From positions 1 through 40,587 of the forward strand of contig JAAYVC010000072.1 in NCBI GenBank assembly GCA_012517375.1: a stretch of DNA of 40,587 nt, in the 5' to 3' direction. The DNA comes from a bacterium (GTDB lineage Bacteria > Hydrothermota > Tepidihabitantia > B3-TA06). This document shows positions 33,318 through 40,587 of this stretch, piece by piece. Each line of letters starts with the position of its first letter. The stretch's first letter is position 1. A model generated the notes under the pieces. It was not told the origin of the DNA, searched no databases, and saw only the letters and a program-made list of their open reading frames with translations. Made by a program: the position numbers and the translations under genes.

Positions 33318-34520
33318 CTACAGGGTATTGAAGAATTCAACGAACCGGTTGAAGAAATCGAGCACCCAGTTAGAGGACTCCGGAACCTTGAGCGCTTCCA
33401 GTATCCCGCCTACCGTGCCGAGAAGCGTGCCCGCTAGGAGTAGGAAGATGATGCCTATCTTTGCGATGTCCTCGCTCTTCAGGGAACCCATCAGCTGCGG
33501 CTCGCGGTCGATGTAGGCGGATGCAGCGTACAGTTCTTCTCCGAGAAGGGTGTAGTCGCAAGCGGCTACGAAAAACGGCAGCTGCGTAACCATGGATGTT
33601 CCGGCAATCTGTATGGCGCCAACGCTGTGGCCTGTTTCGGCGAGGATAAGCGCCTCGGCGTAAAAAGTTCCCTGCAGGAAAACGGTGCCGGGCTTTTCCC
33701 TTATCAGGATACCGTCGACACCCGCTGCGTAACCAAACTGGTCGGCAGTGAGAAACGAAATATCATCCTCCCTGTAAAGATCGGGCCTGCCCGCTTCCAT
33801 GAAAGCCTGCTTGACCGTCTCCTGCGCAGCCGTCATGACTATCGGGTCGCAGTTGGGTATGATGAGGCGGGTTTCGTACTGGGCGGCGCGCTTGGCTATT
33901 CTTCTGAGAATGGAGAGGGCGGCAAGCGTAGCCAGATCGGTAAGCCCGCCTATGCCGAAGGTGAAAAGGATAGGCTTGCCCATCTCGGTGGAGCGGCCCA
34001 CGGCTTCGTCCACCGCGTCAAGACCGGCGATGCGCCGGATGAACATGTTGCGGTTTCGCTTGGCAAGCTCTATGTAGAGTATTACCACAAATCCGTAAAC
34101 CACAGCCACGATAAGAACCGCCCAGCGGGCCTTATTGAACCAGTGAGCCTTGGACTGAACAGGCCCGGCAATGAGAGACGGAGCGGTTTGACCGTCGTTG
34201 GACTCTGCATCCACCCGGTAGTAGTAGTCAACCTTGTCCCGAAGCGCGGTGGTGTCGTTGTCGGTGTAATAGAAGACGGGCGTGACGAACTCAACAACCT
34301 TCGTGAAAGGTCCGGAGGCGGATTGGGCGCGGTACACGGTATAGGTTTTGATGCGCGCCGAATCCCGAGAAGGATTCCAGGAAAGCTCTATGCTCCTTCC
34401 GGCGTCGTTTGGTGTATCCTCTGCTGCAAGCTCCGTTACAGGCGCTGGAGGCTCAAGTTTCACCGACGAATCCGGAGGAGGAGTCTGGGCTATAAATAAA
34501 AGCAATATCCCCAAGATCAC
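33318..34520 (-). CDS. FN3-domain plus DUF6754-like membrane protein (subunit A)
   Basis: This 400-residue protein has a signal sequence, an extracytoplasmic fibronectin type III domain (about 25-125: ELSWNPSRDSARIKTYTVYR, then YYYRVDAESNDGQ), a transmembrane helix (about 131-150) and a conserved cytoplasmic-looking region with GKPILFTFGIGGLTDLATLA, LIIPNCDPIVMTAAQE and QIAGTSMVTQLPFF, ending in another helix. This conserved region resembles DUF6754. It starts at GTG 34520 with AGGAGGAG upstream. It heads the four-gene operon and diverges from padR. Confidence 0.8.
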   Translation of the reverse strand: MILGILLLFIAQTPPPDSSVKLEPPAPVTELAAEDTPNDAGRSIELSWNPSRDSARIKTYTVYRAQSASGPFTKVVEFVTPVFYYTDNDTTALRDKVDYYYRVDAESNDGQTAPSLIAGPVQSKAHWFNKARWAVLIVAVVYGFVVILYIELAKRNRNMFIRRIAGLDAVDEAVGRSTEMGKPILFTFGIGGLTDLATLAALSILRRIAKRAAQYETRLIIPNCDPIVMTAAQETVKQAFMEAGRPDLYREDDISFLTADQFGYAAGVDGILIREKPGTVFLQGTFYAEALILAETGHSVGAIQIAGTSMVTQLPFFVAACDYTLLGEELYAASAYIDREPQLMGSLKSEDIAKIGIIFLLLAGTLLGTVGGILEALKVPESSNWVLDFFNRFVEFFNTL

Positions 34521-34645
34521 AATACTCCTCCTAGGGTTAGATTATTTCAAGTCTAAAGCTTATACCTGCTTGAGGGGTTGTCAAGTGTTTCTTAAGAGAG
34601 TATATTGAGATTGTTTGGTATATTCCGTTTACTTTCCCGGCATTC

Positions 34646-34673
34646 TGGACAAACTTGGGATTCACCGTATCAT
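34646..34673 (+). promoter_or_regulatory. padR-MFS promoter
   Basis: TGGACA (34646-34651) and TATCAT (34668-34673) are 16 bp apart. Directly downstream, TATCGGA occurs twice 13 bp apart, and the palindrome CGATATCG (34684-34691) overlaps the second copy. This could be the PadR operator, placed where binding would block the start. Confidence 0.5.
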
Positions 34674-34703
34674 TATCGGAAATCGATATCGGAGTTCGTT
34701 AAG

Positions 34704-35006
34704 ATGGATAAGCGGCTAAGACCATTGTATCTGGCATTCATAAAGCTTCACATACTCTGCCTTGCGGCAGAGGAGGAGGTTTACGGCGCCGCTATTAAGG
34801 AAGAGTTCGAGCGTCACGGCTACAATCTCTCGTACGGCACTCTCTATCCTATTCTGCATGGATTGGAGAAGGAAGGATATCTAAAGAGCTGTAAAAGAGT
34901 TGAAATGGGCAAGCAACGCAAATATTATGTACTAACACAGCCGGGCAGGATCTTTTTTAAAAAGGCGAAGGTAAAACTCAAGGAGTTAAGCGAGGAGCTA
35001 CTATGA
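34704..35006 (+). CDS. PadR-family transcriptional regulator
   Basis: This 100-residue winged-helix protein has the PadR features KLHILCLAAEEEVYGAAIKE, LSYGTLYPILHGLEKEGYLK and RKYYVLTQPGR. The ATG at 34704 has GGAG 9 bases upstream; the frame is open further upstream but has no site and would exceed family length. It overlaps the MFS gene by four bases (ATGA) and probably controls that exporter. Confidence 0.88.
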   Translation: MDKRLRPLYLAFIKLHILCLAAEEEVYGAAIKEEFERHGYNLSYGTLYPILHGLEKEGYLKSCKRVEMGKQRKYYVLTQPGRIFFKKAKVKLKELSEELL

Positions 35007-36223
35007 AGAAGGACGGAAGAAACATGCCTAATGAAGAGGTTTTAATCGGAAAGCAGAAGGCGCCTAGCGAGGGTAAACGCAACGTGTTTCTTTTCGGGAT
35101 GATTAGCCTTTTCACGGACATCTCGAGCGAGATGATCTATTCCCTCGTCCCCGGCTTCCTTCGCTCGCTCGGCGCGACGTCCACTCTCATAGGACTCATC
35201 GAGGGAATAGCCGAGGCGACCGCCGCGCTTTCAAAATCCTTCTTCGGATGGCTATCGGACAGGCTAAAGAACCGCAAGCTCTTCGTTTTTCTTGGGTATA
35301 GTTTATCCGCTCTGTCAAAACCATTTCTTTTTCTTGCAGGGCATTGGAGCGCCGTTCTGGGAGTGAGATTTGCTGACCGCACAGGCAAGGGGCTTCGCTC
35401 TCCCGCTCGCGACGCCCTTCTTTCGCAGTCTGTTTCCGCAAAACGCCGGGGGCTCGGCTTCGGGTTCCAGCGCGCGATGGACAACCTTGGCGCTGCATCA
35501 GGACCCTTGCTCGCGATGCTGATTCTCTATCTCTCGCACAACAACATGCGGCTCGTTTTCCTACTCTCAGTTATCCCGGCGCTTATTGGCGTATCCTTCA
35601 TCTTCTTTGTAAGGGAGATTCGCTCGCTTTCGAGGACGGTGAAGGAAGCGAGGAAGGACGGCCCGCTGGACGCACGCTTCATCTGGTTCTCTATTGCGAT
35701 GGTCGTGTTCACGCTCGGCAACTCATCTAACGCATTCCTTTTATTGAGGGCGCAGGACTCGGGTATAAGCCTGTCGCTCGTTCCCTTGATTTGGACGGTC
35801 TACAGCGCAGTTGCCGCATTATCGAGCCCTGTGTTCGGACATCTCTCAGATAAGATTGGCAGGCGCTGGGTCATTCTTGTTTCCTTCGTTGTTTACTCCG
35901 CCGTCTACTTCCTTTTCGGGAACTTCTCGACGCCTCTGGCTATGTGGCTACTCTTTGCTGCATACGGAGTCCATCACGGGCTTTCGGAGGGCGTTTTCCG
36001 CGCATTCATCGCGGACCTGATTCCAGCAGAGCGCCGCGCTACCGCCTACGGGATTTATGAGACCATGATAGGACTCGCGCTCTTTCCTGCAAGCCTCATC
36101 TTCGGGCTTTTGTGGGATAAGCTTTCGCCGCAAATAGCGTTCTACACGGGCGCAGGCCTGTCCCTTCTCGCAGGGGTTATCTTTATCGTGACGCAAAGGG
36201 GGAGGAGGGGTGTGGATGACTGA
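35003..36223 (+). CDS. MFS transporter
   Basis: This 406-residue protein has about twelve transmembrane helices. Motif A variants GWLSDRLKNRK (first half) and GHLSDKIGRRW (second half) are both present, along with FADRTGKGLRSPARDALLS, typical of a bacterial MFS subgroup with an N-terminal FTDISSEMIY. Coupled to PadR, it is most likely a drug or toxic-compound exporter; the substrate is unknown. Confidence 0.87.
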   Translation: MKKDGRNMPNEEVLIGKQKAPSEGKRNVFLFGMISLFTDISSEMIYSLVPGFLRSLGATSTLIGLIEGIAEATAALSKSFFGWLSDRLKNRKLFVFLGYSLSALSKPFLFLAGHWSAVLGVRFADRTGKGLRSPARDALLSQSVSAKRRGLGFGFQRAMDNLGAASGPLLAMLILYLSHNNMRLVFLLSVIPALIGVSFIFFVREIRSLSRTVKEARKDGPLDARFIWFSIAMVVFTLGNSSNAFLLLRAQDSGISLSLVPLIWTVYSAVAALSSPVFGHLSDKIGRRWVILVSFVVYSAVYFLFGNFSTPLAMWLLFAAYGVHHGLSEGVFRAFIADLIPAERRATAYGIYETMIGLALFPASLIFGLLWDKLSPQIAFYTGAGLSLLAGVIFIVTQRGRRGVDD

Positions 36224-36235
36224 AAAGTAAAAGGG

Positions 36236-36263
36236 TTGACAATAAGTTCCTATTTGACATAAT
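36236..36263 (+). promoter_or_regulatory. Promoter of the type II methyltransferase gene
   Basis: TTGACA (36236-36241) and CATAAT (36258-36263) are 16 bp apart. Six bases separate the -10 box from the ATG at 36270, and there is no ribosome binding site. A leaderless mRNA is predicted. Confidence 0.7.
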
Positions 36264-36269
36264 AAAAAT

Positions 36270-37103
36270 ATGGAGTATCCCTTAGATGAGATCATTTGTG
36301 GAGATTGTGAAAAAGTTCTTAAAGACTTCCCAGATGATAGTATTGATCTTATCGTCACTTCTCCGCCGTATGCCGACAGCCGCGAAAAAACCTATGGCGG
36401 AATAAATCCTAATGAATACGTGTCATGGTTCTTGCCCCGGGCGGAACAATTCCTTAGGATTTTAAAACCAACAGGTACTTTCATCCTGAACATTAAAGAA
36501 AGAGTAGTTGCTGGGGAAAGACATACATACGTTATCGAATTGATTCTTGAGTTGAGAAAACAAGGTTGGTTATGGACTGAAGAATTCGTCTGGCATAAAA
36601 AAAACTGCTACCCAGGAAAGTGGCCCAATCGTTTCAGGGATGCGTGGGAGAGATGTCTGCAATTCAACAAGGATAAGAGATTTAACATGTATCAGAATAA
36701 CGTAATGGTTCCAATGGGTAAGTGGGCAGAAACAAGATTAAAAAGGTTAAGCGATACTGACCAGATAAGAGATGAATCTAAGGTCAACAGTGGTTTTGGA
36801 AAGAATATCTCAAACTGGGTTGGGCGCGAAAAGGTTTACCCGACAAATGTACTTCATTTAGCTACAGAATGTGGTAATCGCGAACACAGTGCTACTTTTC
36901 CTGTAGCTTTGCCTGAGTGGTTCATAAAGCTTTTCACTCAACCTGGTGATGTGGTACTTGACCCCTTTATAGGTTCAGGCTCCACAGCCATTGCGGCTTT
37001 GAATCTAAACAGACACTTCATTGGCATTGATGTTTTGGAGGAATATTGCGAACTGGCACGAAACGCACTCAGAACCATGCCTCAAAGGAAATTGCCGATA
37101 TGA
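36270..37103 (+). CDS. Type II DNA methyltransferase (beta class, permuted)
   Basis: This 277-residue methyltransferase has catalytic TSPPY at residues 30-34 before the SAM motif DPFIGSGST at 231-239, the beta-class order used by N4-cytosine and some N6-adenine enzymes. The SPPY form favours N4-cytosine, but this cannot be settled by eye. It overlaps the endonuclease gene by four bases (ATGA), so methylase is made first and the nuclease is translationally coupled. Confidence 0.88.
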   Translation: MEYPLDEIICGDCEKVLKDFPDDSIDLIVTSPPYADSREKTYGGINPNEYVSWFLPRAEQFLRILKPTGTFILNIKERVVAGERHTYVIELILELRKQGWLWTEEFVWHKKNCYPGKWPNRFRDAWERCLQFNKDKRFNMYQNNVMVPMGKWAETRLKRLSDTDQIRDESKVNSGFGKNISNWVGREKVYPTNVLHLATECGNREHSATFPVALPEWFIKLFTQPGDVVLDPFIGSGSTAIAALNLNRHFIGIDVLEEYCELARNALRTMPQRKLPI

Positions 37104-37873
37104 AACAGTTGGATTTCGTCAAACCTCTTGATTTGAAGGAGGTTGAGAAATTTGTTGCTTCACATATAGCGAAGTTTCACCAAAGACGTCTTGAAAGTGC
37201 AGGCAAGATGGATTTGAAAGCTATCCTGAAGCGTAAAAATCCTTATTTGTTTAGAGCCAAGAATATGAACCGTGCGGGTGATTTGATAAACGGATTCCTT
37301 GATGCCGCGATTTCTTCCTCAGAGGAAGAGATATTCGGTGACTTCCTTGAGGATTTGGCTATATTTATTGCAAAAGAAACTTATGGTGCAGAGAAATCGC
37401 CTGCGCCGGGAATTGACTTTCAATTCAACAAAGATGGTATTACATATATTGTTTCAGTCAAATCAGGACCCAACTGGGGAAATAGTTCTCAACAAGATAA
37501 GCAAGAGGAAAACTTTAAAAGGGCAACAAAGGTTCTTAAGGGTTCAAGCCATACACGTCACGTAGAGGCTATCCTGGGTATCTGCTACGGAAAAACAAGA
37601 ACAACTAGCCTTCGCGGCTACCAGAAGATTGTAGGTCAAAACTTCTGGTATTTCATCAGCGGAAACGAGAATCTTTATACAGATATTATCAAACCTTTAG
37701 GGCACAGAGCGAAAGAATGCAACGAGGAATTCCAAGCTAAAAGAGATGCATTGGCTAACCGCCTTACTATGGAATTCATGAAAGAGTTCTGTGACGAAAA
37801 TGGCTACATCAATTGGATTAGGTTGATTCAACTTAACAGTGGGAATTTACACCTGAACCCCATAATTCACTAA
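37100..37873 (+). CDS. PmeII-like type II restriction endonuclease
   Basis: This 257-residue protein shows the pattern of PmeII-type endonucleases: KAILKRKNPYLFRAKN, SSSEEEIFGDFLEDLAIFI and GIDFQF...SVKSGPNWGNSSQ. Asp106, Ser119 and Lys121 fit a PD-(D/E)XK-type core with D-x12-SVK. It starts at ATG 37100 within the methylase stop; an upstream in-frame GTG-type start is disfavoured. It and the methylase form a complete type II system. Confidence 0.85.
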   Translation: MKQLDFVKPLDLKEVEKFVASHIAKFHQRRLESAGKMDLKAILKRKNPYLFRAKNMNRAGDLINGFLDAAISSSEEEIFGDFLEDLAIFIAKETYGAEKSPAPGIDFQFNKDGITYIVSVKSGPNWGNSSQQDKQEENFKRATKVLKGSSHTRHVEAILGICYGKTRTTSLRGYQKIVGQNFWYFISGNENLYTDIIKPLGHRAKECNEEFQAKRDALANRLTMEFMKEFCDENGYINWIRLIQLNSGNLHLNPIIH

Positions 37874-37881
37874 TCACTCCA

Positions 37882-37915
37882 CGTTTTGACCAACTTCTGA
37901 CCAGCTTTTGTCTAT
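37882..37915. repeat. 34-bp repeat copy B, downstream of the endonuclease gene
   Basis: This block matches copy A (3164-3197) at 29 of 34 positions in the same orientation, with themes TTTTGAC and CAGCTTTTGTC. Read on the minus strand it gives IDKSWSEVGQN followed by VE and a stop. It lies 8 bp after the endonuclease stop. Confidence 0.6.
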
Positions 37916-37975
37916 CTTCTGACTATAAAACGGGACTGCGTAGGGTCAAACGCGGCGTGGGTTTCAACCGCCCAC

Positions 37976-38003
37976 TTGCAAACCTGAGACAGTTGAATAT
38001 AAT
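37976..38003 (+). promoter_or_regulatory. pckA promoter
   Basis: TTGCAA (37976-37981) and a perfect TATAAT (37998-38003) are 16 bp apart. A leader of about 38 nt with GGAGGAAGA precedes the ATG. Confidence 0.6.
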
Positions 38004-38047
38004 ATCTTTCCCAAAACAAGTAAGCTGAACCACACCATGGAGGAAGA

Positions 38048-39844
38048 ATGGGTCCAAAAAAGAGAGTATCTCCGGACTTAGATCCGCATCCATTTAACGT
38101 AATTTACATAAAGAATCCCTCTCAGGAGCAGTTGCGCCGCATGGCAATAGAGCACACGCCCGCCTGCTACACTACAAAGCACGGCAACGTGAACAAGATT
38201 GCCCGCAACAAGGCTCGCATGGCCAACTATACTTATATCATAGCCCCGGAGGAGGATAAGGCAAAGTATTCTGGAAACTTAATTGCGCCCGAGAAGGCTG
38301 AACAACTGCTGTGCGCGGTATGGGACTACATCGAGCGCCAGGGCAGGCTTATCGAGATACAGGGCTACTACGGCCTTTCAGAGAACGCCTCCGAGCGTTT
38401 TCCTATCCAATGGCTTTACACAATGCCTGCAGCAAACGTTGCGGGAATGCAGCAGGTACTTACGTTTCCGAGGGAGGACGTGGAGACCTCGGAGGAACGC
38501 TCGCAGGTATTCAAGCCCGTCATCCGCGTGGTCATGGTCCCCGAGTTTCCCTTATGCGATATGCCCGGCAAGCAGGCTATGTTAGTTGATCTTGAGAACT
38601 GGACCACCTGGGTCATAGGCGCCGATTACTTCGGGGAATCCAAGAAGGGCGCGCTCCGCATGCTTAACGACTACGTATACCAGCGCGGCGGATTGGTTCT
38701 CCATGCAGGAGCCAAGGCGGTATCGATCCAGGGCAAGCGTGTAACAATGGCGCTTCTTGGTCTCTCTGGAACGGGCAAGACGACAACGACATTCTCCAAA
38801 CAGGGCGATACCAGCGAACCCATTCAGGACGACATGATATGCCTCTGGCCGAACGGTCGTATTTCGATTACGGAGAACGGCGCATTCGCAAAAACCTTCG
38901 GGTTAACGAGGCAGACAGAACCGATTATTTACAGAGGGTCGCTGGACAGCGCCGCATGGGTCGAGAACGTATATACGGATGCCGAAGGAGCGTACGACTT
39001 CTCAAAGAGCCGCATGACGGTCGAAGAGGTTCGCAGGTTCAGGACCTATCTCGTAATAACGGGCGCATCGGCGGAGAACATAGACGCATACATATCAGGA
39101 AAGGTCCGCTTCGAGGACAAAGTGGACGAGTACGGCACTCCTGCAGACGGTTGGGACTTCCTCGTCTGGACGCAGAACGGCCGCTCCGTAATCCCCATGT
39201 CAAAGATTGAGGGTGCGGCAGATTTACTGGACATACCTCCGCTTCAATCGATAGGGCTTCTTAACCGCGACGAGGGTCCTGACGCAGCAACACCCGGGAT
39301 TGTCAGGTTCGTATCCATGGATCAGGCGGCCGCCTACTTCATGCTTGGCGAGACCTCAAAGACATCGGCAGCAGGCAAGGAACGCGGAAAAACCCGCTCC
39401 CCATTCACCCAGCCTTTCTTTCCGCGCGCAATGGGTCTTCAAGCGGTTCGATTTTCGGAACTTGCCAAGGATATTGACGATCTTGAAACCTGGATGATGA
39501 ACACGGGCTACGTCGGCGGAGACCAGCTTGACGTTGATGCAGGCAAGGCGTTGAAGGTGAAGATAAAGCATTCTTCGGCCATGCTCGAGGCGATGCTTGC
39601 AAAGAAGATCGTCTGGAAGCTTGACCCCGATTTCGGATACGAGATAGCGGATGTGGATAATCCGAAGAACGCGGAGCTTTTAGCCAAGGTACCGAAGGAA
39701 GTGTTGAACCCCATGCTTTTCTTCGAACGCACGGGCAAGATGGACATCTACAAAGCCTGGGTCAAAAAGATGAAGGAGGAGCGAAGGGCGTTTCTCGAGA
39801 AGTACAAGGTTGACCCGAAGATAATAGCGACTATACCGAAATAG
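38048..39844 (+). CDS. pckA: Phosphoenolpyruvate carboxykinase (ATP-type, divergent)
   Basis: This 598-residue protein has the ATP-type PEPCK P-loop LSGTGKTTTT (Gly241-Thr247) and the kinase-2/metal region IQDDMICLWPNGRISITENG followed by AFAKTFGL. It catalyses oxaloacetate + ATP to PEP + CO2 + ADP at the TCA/gluconeogenesis junction. It is longer than the usual about 540 residues and diverges in the DDE(H)GW motif, so a specialised clade is likely. The ATG at 38048 has GGAGG upstream and its own promoter. Confidence 0.88.
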   Translation: MGPKKRVSPDLDPHPFNVIYIKNPSQEQLRRMAIEHTPACYTTKHGNVNKIARNKARMANYTYIIAPEEDKAKYSGNLIAPEKAEQLLCAVWDYIERQGRLIEIQGYYGLSENASERFPIQWLYTMPAANVAGMQQVLTFPREDVETSEERSQVFKPVIRVVMVPEFPLCDMPGKQAMLVDLENWTTWVIGADYFGESKKGALRMLNDYVYQRGGLVLHAGAKAVSIQGKRVTMALLGLSGTGKTTTTFSKQGDTSEPIQDDMICLWPNGRISITENGAFAKTFGLTRQTEPIIYRGSLDSAAWVENVYTDAEGAYDFSKSRMTVEEVRRFRTYLVITGASAENIDAYISGKVRFEDKVDEYGTPADGWDFLVWTQNGRSVIPMSKIEGAADLLDIPPLQSIGLLNRDEGPDAATPGIVRFVSMDQAAAYFMLGETSKTSAAGKERGKTRSPFTQPFFPRAMGLQAVRFSELAKDIDDLETWMMNTGYVGGDQLDVDAGKALKVKIKHSSAMLEAMLAKKIVWKLDPDFGYEIADVDNPKNAELLAKVPKEVLNPMLFFERTGKMDIYKAWVKKMKEERRAFLEKYKVDPKIIATIPK

Positions 39845-39891
39845 ACACTACACAACCTTGCTCCGTAGCGTCGTGGGAATCCCATCTTTTA

Positions 39892-39922
39892 CCCCGCAAA
39901 ACCGCTTCGCGTTTTCGCGGGG
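39892..39922 (+). terminator. Hairpin downstream of pckA
   Basis: CCCCGC (39892-39897) pairs with GCGGGG (39917-39922), and the inner AAAAC pairs with GTTTT past a bulged C. No long U-run follows, so this may be a processed 3' end or an imperfect terminator, 47 bp after the pckA stop. Confidence 0.5.
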
Positions 39923-40192
39923 ACCCCATCCATTGAGTTTAGGATGCAGGGACCGGCTGCGTGTCTTCCAGACGCGAAAAAATCGGCGCTTAGCCCCGAA
40001 CCCTTAATAATCCTTCGCTTCAACGCCAATAGTTCAATAAAGCCGATTAACAAACCTGGGCTACGAGATAAATCAGTATTTCAGGTTTCGTGGGTTCAAT
40101 ACAGGCAAATCGGTCAGGAGAAATCCTTCTAACGTTTCTTGGACGCTGGAATCTGGAGTTACTGACAGGCAGTTTTAAGTGCTGAAAACGAT
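39923..40192. other. Gene-free stretch between pckA and the RRM gene
   Basis: No convincing ORF, RNA gene or repeat is seen. A GGGTTCAAT-like string near 40090 resembles a tRNA T-loop, but no acceptor stem pairs around it. Confidence 0.5.
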
Positions 40193-40216
40193 GGGGCCGG
40201 TCAGATGACCGGCCCC
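40193..40216 (-). terminator. Terminator of the RRM protein gene
   Basis: GGGGCCGGTC (40193-40202) and GACCGGCCCC (40207-40216) form a perfect 10-bp stem with a 4-nt loop. On the minus strand the run ATCGTTTTC follows, giving a plausible Rho-independent terminator 70 bp after the RRM stop. Confidence 0.75.
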
Positions 40217-40286
40217 AAATTACCTACCCTAATCGATCTAGATCAAATTACGGTCAAGAAAAACGAGGAAGGTATTCATTGAAAGT

Positions 40287-40586
40287 TTACCAGCGTTTGC
40301 GGTCGTAGCTTGGTGCACGGTCGCGGTTATAACCGCCGCCGCTCGAACGATTGAAGCCGCCTTCTCTGTCGCCGCGCTCGCGCGGGGGACGGGCTTCCTC
40401 AACCTTGATCTCGCGACCGTCGTGTTCTGTTCCGCTGATGGCCGAAATGGCCGCTCTTGCTTCCTCGTCATTCGGCATTTCCACAAAGGCAAATCCGCGA
40501 GGGCTGTTGGTGTAGCGATCCTTGGGGACCCCTACATTGGATACTTCCCCGTGCTGCGAGAATATCTCGCGAACCTTATCCTCGGT
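40287..40586 (-). CDS. RRM RNA-binding protein, C-terminal part (partial)
   Basis: The window edge cuts off the N-terminus. The visible 99 residues contain RNP1 as RGFAFVEM, then AISGTEHDGREIKVEEARP, ending in an Arg/Gly-rich tail (GGFNRSSGGGYNRDRAPSYD). This is the layout of small bacterial and cyanobacterial RRM cold-shock-type RNA-binding proteins. The shorter internal ATG at 40484 lies inside the RRM and is not the start. Confidence 0.88.
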   Translation of the reverse strand, partial: TEDKVREIFSQHGEVSNVGVPKDRYTNSPRGFAFVEMPNDEEARAAISAISGTEHDGREIKVEEARPPRERGDREGGFNRSSGGGYNRDRAPSYDRKRW

Positions 40587-40587
40587 A

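Noticed and set aside
33627-34499. A plus-strand frame of 290 codons
   Set aside because: It is antisense to the FN3/DUF6754-like gene, whose domains and start site are convincing; its protein is low-complexity and unrecognisable.
34559-34584. TTGACA and TATAAG on the minus strand before the DUF6754-like gene
   Set aside because: The spacing is only 14 bp, too short for a normal sigma-70 promoter.
40080-40130. Possible tRNA T-arm (GGGTTCAAT)
   Set aside because: No acceptor or anticodon stem pairs around it.
1-40587. CRISPR array
   Set aside because: No set of regularly spaced direct repeats was seen on either strand.

Overview
The window is a gene-dense bacterial chromosome segment of moderate GC content. 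Genes carry Shine-Dalgarno sites of the AGGAGG type and TTGACA/TATAAT-like promoters. A lipobox protein, CcdA/TlpA-type thiol exchange, KtrAB potassium uptake, an ATP-type PEP carboxykinase, formate-THF ligase, AmmeMemoRadiSam proteins and several membrane operons with no recognisable function suggest an uncultured anaerobic or thermophile-related lineage, perhaps of the WOR-3/FCB kind. That placement is a weak inference; there is no rRNA gene to fix it.

Layout. 1-3.1 kb: the end of fhs, facing a single-chain restriction-methylation enzyme. 3.4-6.3 kb: a strong promoter, a structured leader RNA and tldD-tldE. 6.3-10.6 kb (minus strand): an arsenic/thiol-redox operon running arsR, permease, TlpA-like, CcdA-like, mini-thioredoxin, ACR3. 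10.7-11.9 kb: an exported leucine-rich-repeat protein. 12.0-15.5 kb: a DUF4388/Roadblock signalling group with a 7TM protein, a lipoprotein and a degenerate methyltransferase. 15.5-19.3 kb: an epimerase-like protein lacking its catalytic Tyr/Lys, and a PHP-SMC-like ATPase lacking its PHP metal ligands. 19.4-23.1 kb: six coupled genes of unknown role, including two alpha/alpha-toroid paralogs. 23.1-24.2 kb: a repeat-rich scar with a TIR-like NADase candidate, the decayed tail of a second copy, and a MITE-like element that supplies the stop codon of the intact gene.

24.2-34.5 kb (minus strand): a long co-directional run containing a four-gene membrane operon of unknown function, a PP-loop ATPase, a 76-residue ORF, two KtrB channels, one KtrA, a TPR protein, Memo (AmrB) and AMMECR1 (AmrA). 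34.6-36.2 kb: a PadR regulator with an MFS exporter. 36.2-37.9 kb: a type II methyltransferase and a PmeII-like endonuclease. 38.0-39.8 kb: pckA. 40.2 kb to the edge: the end of an RRM RNA-binding protein.

The most distinctive signals are these. Three genes (both methyltransferases and arsR) have a well-placed promoter whose -10 box lies only 5-7 nt from the ATG and no ribosome binding site, which predicts leaderless mRNAs. A 34-bp sequence is shared by the two restriction loci, which lie about 35 kb apart. The TIR gene shows a history of duplication, decay and MITE insertion. The four-gene membrane operon at 30.9-34.5 kb is the best candidate for an undescribed machine.
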